Shown: positions 6,561-9,255 of the stretch, one piece after another | How positions within the stretch are numbered: the stretch's first letter is position 1 | Layout: every line of letters begins with the position of its first letter | DNA from: a bacterium UBP2_UBA4780 | Lineage (GTDB): Bacteria > Edwardsbacteria > AC1 > EtOH8 | NCBI GenBank assembly: GCA_002403115.1 | Contig: DHHE01000128.1 | Location: 7,100-16,354 of the forward strand | Length of the DNA: 9,255 bases | Direction: 5' to 3' | Program-made: the position numbers and the translations under genes | Notes under the pieces: model-generated | The model's input: the letters and a program-made list of their open reading frames with translations, nothing else | The model's database searches: none | Told to the model about the DNA's origin: nothing

Positions 6561-7004
6561 ATGCGCATATACATCGAGCATCTCGTCCCTGAAATCATCC
6601 TTTCCGAATCCTGCTGCCGGGGGGTGATCTCCCGGGTGCTGAGGGAGGAGGGCTTCGCCGGCTACGACCTGACCCTGGTCCTGGCCGACAGCCGCTGCCT
6701 GCGCCGGCTCAATCGCCGCTTTCGCGGCCTCGACCGCCCCACCGACGTCATCGCCTTCGCCCTGCTCGAGGGAACGCCGTCTCCGGTCCCCTGCCGCCAG
6801 CTGGGCGACGTCTACATTTCCATCCCCCGGGCCCGCCGCCAGGCCCGCCAGTACCGGGTGTCCCCCGGGGAGGAGCTGGCCCGGCTGATGATCCACGGCG
6901 TCCTCCACCTGCTGGGCTACGACCACATCGGGCCCCGGCAGGCCCGCGCCATGAGGCTTCGGGAGGAATCGTATCTGGGGGCCTGCGCCCGCTTGTACCT
7001 ATAA
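6561..7004 (+). CDS. ybeY: Endoribonuclease YbeY (16S rRNA 3'-end maturation)
   Basis: Single-domain, zinc-dependent endoribonuclease of the UPF0054 family, required in characterised bacteria for 16S rRNA 3'-end maturation and 70S ribosome quality control. The 147-residue length is typical. The metal site is the signature HGVLHLLGYDH, with H112, H116 and H122. The substrate-contacting motif LNRRFRGLDRPTDV is present upstream (about 50-63) and carries the conserved Arg. The start ATG is preceded by GAAAGG (6551-6556), 4 nt upstream. The next gene starts 25 bp downstream, so the two are probably co-transcribed. Functional partnership with the upstream PhoH-like ATPase is well documented as gene adjacency. 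The MITE-like element just upstream may have separated it from pgpH transcription. Confidence 0.95.
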   Translation: MRIYIEHLVPEIILSESCCRGVISRVLREEGFAGYDLTLVLADSRCLRRLNRRFRGLDRPTDVIAFALLEGTPSPVPCRQLGDVYISIPRARRQARQYRVSPGEELARLMIHGVLHLLGYDHIGPRQARAMRLREESYLGACARLYL

Positions 7005-7029
7005 GTTATGAACGCATAGAACGGGATTT

Positions 7030-8382
7030 ATGGAAAGCATCTGGTGGGCGGAGATCGTCTTCATCTCGGTTCTCATCCTGCTGAACGGTTTCTTCGCCGC
7101 GGCCGAGATCGCCATCATCTCGGTCCGCCGCTCCCGGCTAAAGGAGCTGGCCCACAACGGCAACAACAACGCCCGGATCATCCTCAAGCTGCTGAACGAC
7201 CCCAGCCGGCTTTTCGCCGCCATCCAGATCGGGGTCACCTTCGTCGGCTTCCTGGCCTCGGCCGTGGCCGCCGTCAGCAGCTACCGCGTCCTGGCCGATG
7301 TGCTGGACAGCATACCGCTGGGGTTCGTCCAGAAAAACAGCCGGGCCATCGCCATCGCCCTGGTCACCGTCATCGTCTCCCTCTTCACCCTGGTGCTGGG
7401 CGAGCTCACCCCCAAGAACATCGCCCTGCGCTACGCCGAGCCGTTGGCCCTGGGCGTGGCCCGTTTCATGCAGTTCCTGTCGACGGCCGCCAAGCCCCTG
7501 ATCTGGGTGCTGGCCAAGTCCAGCGACCTGCTGCTGGCCGCCTTCGGGATCCGCAAGGTCGCCCCGTCCGAGCACATCACCGAGGACGAGATCCGCTCCC
7601 TGCTGCGGGCCGGCCACGAGCAGGGACTGCTGGACCGCTCCGAGACCGAGATGATCCACGGCATCTTCGAGCTGGGCGACAAGACGGTGCGGGAGGTGAT
7701 GGTCCCCCGGGTGGACATGGTGGCGGTGGAGGAGGCCCAGCCCCTGTCCCGGGTGGTGCGGCTGATGGAGCGGGCCGGCCACTCCCGGGTGCCGGTCTAC
7801 CGCGACACCATCGACAACATCACGGGCATCGCCTACGCCACCGACGTCAACCGCTCCCTGCGCGGCGGGGCCAGGAAGGAGTGCGTCGGCGGCATCGCCC
7901 GCCAGGTCCATTTCGTCCCCGAGTCCAAGAGGCTGGACGGCCTGCTGCGGGAGTTCCAGGCCTGGAAGACCCACCTGGCGGTGGTGGTCGACGAGTACGG
8001 CGGCACCGCCGGCATGGTCACCCTGGAGGACATCCTGGAGGAGATCGTGGGCGACATCCGCGACGAGTTCGACACCGAGGAGCCGCTCTACCGCCGCCTG
8101 GACGAGCGCTCCTTCCGGGTGGACACCCGGATAAACATCGACGAGATCAACGAGGCCCTGGGCACGGATTTCCCCACCGACGGTTACGAGACATTCGGCG
8201 GCTTCATCTACGACCTGGCCGGCAAGGTGCCGTCGTCGGGAGACCGGCTCCGCTGGCCGTCGGAGGAACCGCAGTGGGAGTTCACCGTGGAGGCGGTCCG
8301 CAAGCGGCGGATAATCACGGTCCGGGCCAGGCGGCTGGCAAGGCCTCCGGTAAAGGCAAAAGGGATTCCGGCACTGGAATGA
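7030..8382 (+). CDS. DUF21-CBS-CorC_HlyC membrane protein (CNNM/TlyC/CorC-like)
   Basis: A 450-residue inner-membrane protein of the HlyC/CorC (CNNM) family, whose members are implicated in Mg2+ or other divalent cation transport or efflux; the 'hemolysin' label is historical. Residues about 1-195 are the DUF21/CNNM membrane domain, with hydrophobic segments near 9-32, 63-88, 106-125 and 147-173 and the conserved GELTPKNIAL stretch (124-133). About 210-345 are a pair of CBS domains (VMVPRVDM at 223-230; VVDEYGGTAGMVTLEDILEE at 319-338), expected to bind adenine nucleotides. About 355-437 are the C-terminal CorC_HlyC domain. The start at 7030 has only a weak GGGA upstream, but the N-terminal NGFFAAAEIA motif fits the family. 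In E. coli a CorC homologue (YbeX, which lacks the DUF21 domain) also follows ybeY. The exact ion is unknown. Confidence 0.93.
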   Translation: MESIWWAEIVFISVLILLNGFFAAAEIAIISVRRSRLKELAHNGNNNARIILKLLNDPSRLFAAIQIGVTFVGFLASAVAAVSSYRVLADVLDSIPLGFVQKNSRAIAIALVTVIVSLFTLVLGELTPKNIALRYAEPLALGVARFMQFLSTAAKPLIWVLAKSSDLLLAAFGIRKVAPSEHITEDEIRSLLRAGHEQGLLDRSETEMIHGIFELGDKTVREVMVPRVDMVAVEEAQPLSRVVRLMERAGHSRVPVYRDTIDNITGIAYATDVNRSLRGGARKECVGGIARQVHFVPESKRLDGLLREFQAWKTHLAVVVDEYGGTAGMVTLEDILEEIVGDIRDEFDTEEPLYRRLDERSFRVDTRINIDEINEALGTDFPTDGYETFGGFIYDLAGKVPSSGDRLRWPSEEPQWEFTVEAVRKRRIITVRARRLARPPVKAKGIPALE

Positions 8383-8451
8383 TCTCCATCCGCCGGTAAT
8401 CTTATCCTCGAAAAGACAAGAATCGCGGAAATCCGTGGCTGGAAAAGGCTG

Positions 8452-9183
8452 ATGATAGACCGGGCCGAGGCCGTCGTCCTCAGGTCCCAGAACCTGGGCG
8501 AGACCAGCCGCATCGTCCACGTCTTCTCCCGCCAGCACGGCCTTGTCAAGCTGGTGGCCAGGGGCGCCCGGCGGCCCAAAAGCAGGTTCGGCGCGGCCTT
8601 CGATTCCGGCACCCTGGTCCAGGCCGTCTTCTACCGCAGCCGGGCATCCGACCTGCACACCGTCTCCGAGGCCTCCATCTCCTGGCGCCCCTCCTGCCGC
8701 GACCACTCCCTGGAGCGCACCCGGGCCATCGCCGCCGGGCTGGAGATCCCCCTGCGGGCGGCCGCCCCCGAGACCCCCATCCTGGCGCTTTATCGAAACC
8801 TCTGCTGCTTCATCCAGGGCATCGACACCTCCGTCGAGGAGGACCACCCCGGCCTGCTGCTCGACTTCGCCCTCCATTCCCTGAAAAATCTGGGCTATCA
8901 TCCCGTACTGGATCGGTGCATAAGCTGCCATCGGGCCATCAGGGACCGCTCGTCCGGCTTCTCGCTGCAAAGCGGCGGACTGGCGTGCCACCGCTGCGGA
9001 AAGCTGCACCGCGACCTGGCCGCCATCAGCGTCAACCAGACGAGGTGGCTGGCAGGATGGCCCTGGGACAAGCCCTGCCCCCTGCAGCGGATCGAGAACC
9101 TGCGCCTGGTGTCGGTGCTGCTGTCGTTCCTGAACTGCCAGCTGCCGGACCGCGTCAAGCTCCGCTGCTTCCGCCTGCTGTGA
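8452..9183 (+). CDS. recO: DNA repair protein RecO
   Basis: Recombination mediator of the RecFOR pathway; it binds single-stranded DNA and SSB, helps RecA load on gapped DNA and anneals complementary strands. The 243-residue length is typical. Residues 1-80 form the N-terminal OB fold (RAEAVVLRSQNLGETSRIV..., with the basic ARGARRPKSRFG). The rest is the helical domain with a zinc finger of form CxxC-x19-CxxC (C156, C159, C179, C182), a feature of many RecO proteins though absent from some. The ATG at 8452 is preceded by GGAAAAGG (8441-8448). It lies 69 bp after the CorC-like gene and is the last gene of the rightward cluster; a strong terminator overlaps its stop codon. Confidence 0.94.
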   Translation: MIDRAEAVVLRSQNLGETSRIVHVFSRQHGLVKLVARGARRPKSRFGAAFDSGTLVQAVFYRSRASDLHTVSEASISWRPSCRDHSLERTRAIAAGLEIPLRAAAPETPILALYRNLCCFIQGIDTSVEEDHPGLLLDFALHSLKNLGYHPVLDRCISCHRAIRDRSSGFSLQSGGLACHRCGKLHRDLAAISVNQTRWLAGWPWDKPCPLQRIENLRLVSVLLSFLNCQLPDRVKLRCFRLL

Positions 9184-9218
9184 AGAAAGGCCCCCGCCTG
9201 CGGCGGGGGCCTTTCTTT
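9183..9218 (+). terminator. Strong intrinsic terminator after recO, likely bidirectional
   Basis: A perfect 16-bp stem, AAGAAAGGCCCCCGCC (9183-9198) with GGCGGGGGCCTTTCTT (9202-9217), has a 3-nt loop TGC and ends in a T-rich arm. The A-rich left arm gives a T-rich arm on the other strand, so it could also end the convergent transcript whose coding end seems to be at 9232. The stem begins at the last base of the recO stop codon. Confidence 0.92.
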
Positions 9219-9231
9219 GAATCCCGTTTCC

Positions 9232-9255
9232 TCACTCGAACCAGTGGGTGTAGGC
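9232..9255 (-). CDS. Probable C-terminal end of a convergent gene (partial)
   Basis: The last 24 bases, read on the minus strand, give AYTHWFE followed by a TGA stop. The spot is right for the 3' end of a convergent gene, 14 nt from the bidirectional terminator. Seven residues are too few to name it, and an open frame this short can occur by chance. Confidence 0.3.
   Translation of the reverse strand, partial: AYTHWFE

Noticed and set aside
8383..8451. Gap before recO examined for a promoter
   Set aside because: No pair of -35/-10 boxes with suitable spacing is convincing; co-transcription from upstream is more likely.
7138..9009. Very long antisense open frame (623 codons) opposite the CorC-like gene and recO
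   Set aside because: Its composition (G, H, Q, D-rich) is what high-GC third-position bias produces on the opposite strand; it has no domain, crosses two real genes and has no RBS.

Overview
The window is high-GC bacterial DNA with dense coding. Shine-Dalgarno sequences are recognisable and there are two good sigma70-type promoters. It is probably from an uncultured lineage. A long secreted delta-60-repeat protein with a C-terminal FlgD/Por-type domain (the 'NAPNPF...GVYFYRL' kind), beside a phoH-pgpH-ybeY housekeeping cluster, recalls FCB-like candidate phyla (TA06/Edwardsbacteria, WOR-3, Zixibacteria-like). That placement is inference from gene style only.

Layout. On the minus strand (52-2613) lies an 853-residue exported protein built from 13 tandem copies of a ~49-residue delta-60 repeat, then a linker domain and a C-terminal sorting/FlgD-like domain. 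A divergent intergenic region (2614-2869) holds a near-consensus promoter for this gene, an 11-bp inverted repeat laid over that promoter, a second extended -10 promoter pointing right, and a leader hairpin. Rightward on the plus strand follow phoH (PhoH-like ATPase), pgpH (7TM-HD cyclic-di-AMP phosphodiesterase), ybeY (rRNA maturation endonuclease), a DUF21-CBS-CorC_HlyC membrane protein and recO (recombination mediator). A perfect 16-bp-stem terminator follows recO, and the last 24 bases look like the C-terminal end of a convergent gene.

The plus-strand genes resemble the conserved phoH/ybeY neighbourhood. PhoH-like ATPase and YbeY are linked to RNA/ribosome quality control, PgpH degrades c-di-AMP, the CorC-like protein is a putative cation transporter, and RecO acts in RecFOR repair. 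The order blends the enterobacterial ybeZ-ybeY-corC and the Firmicute phoH-pgpH-ybeY...recO arrangements.

The main non-genic surprise is in the 387-bp gap between pgpH and ybeY. It contains a ~245-bp MITE-like element with nested terminal inverted repeats, an apparent CATTTG target duplication and an internal hairpin, inserted inside an otherwise conserved gene cluster. I do not see a new defence or biosynthetic system; the genes are recognisable housekeeping families plus one secreted repeat protein.
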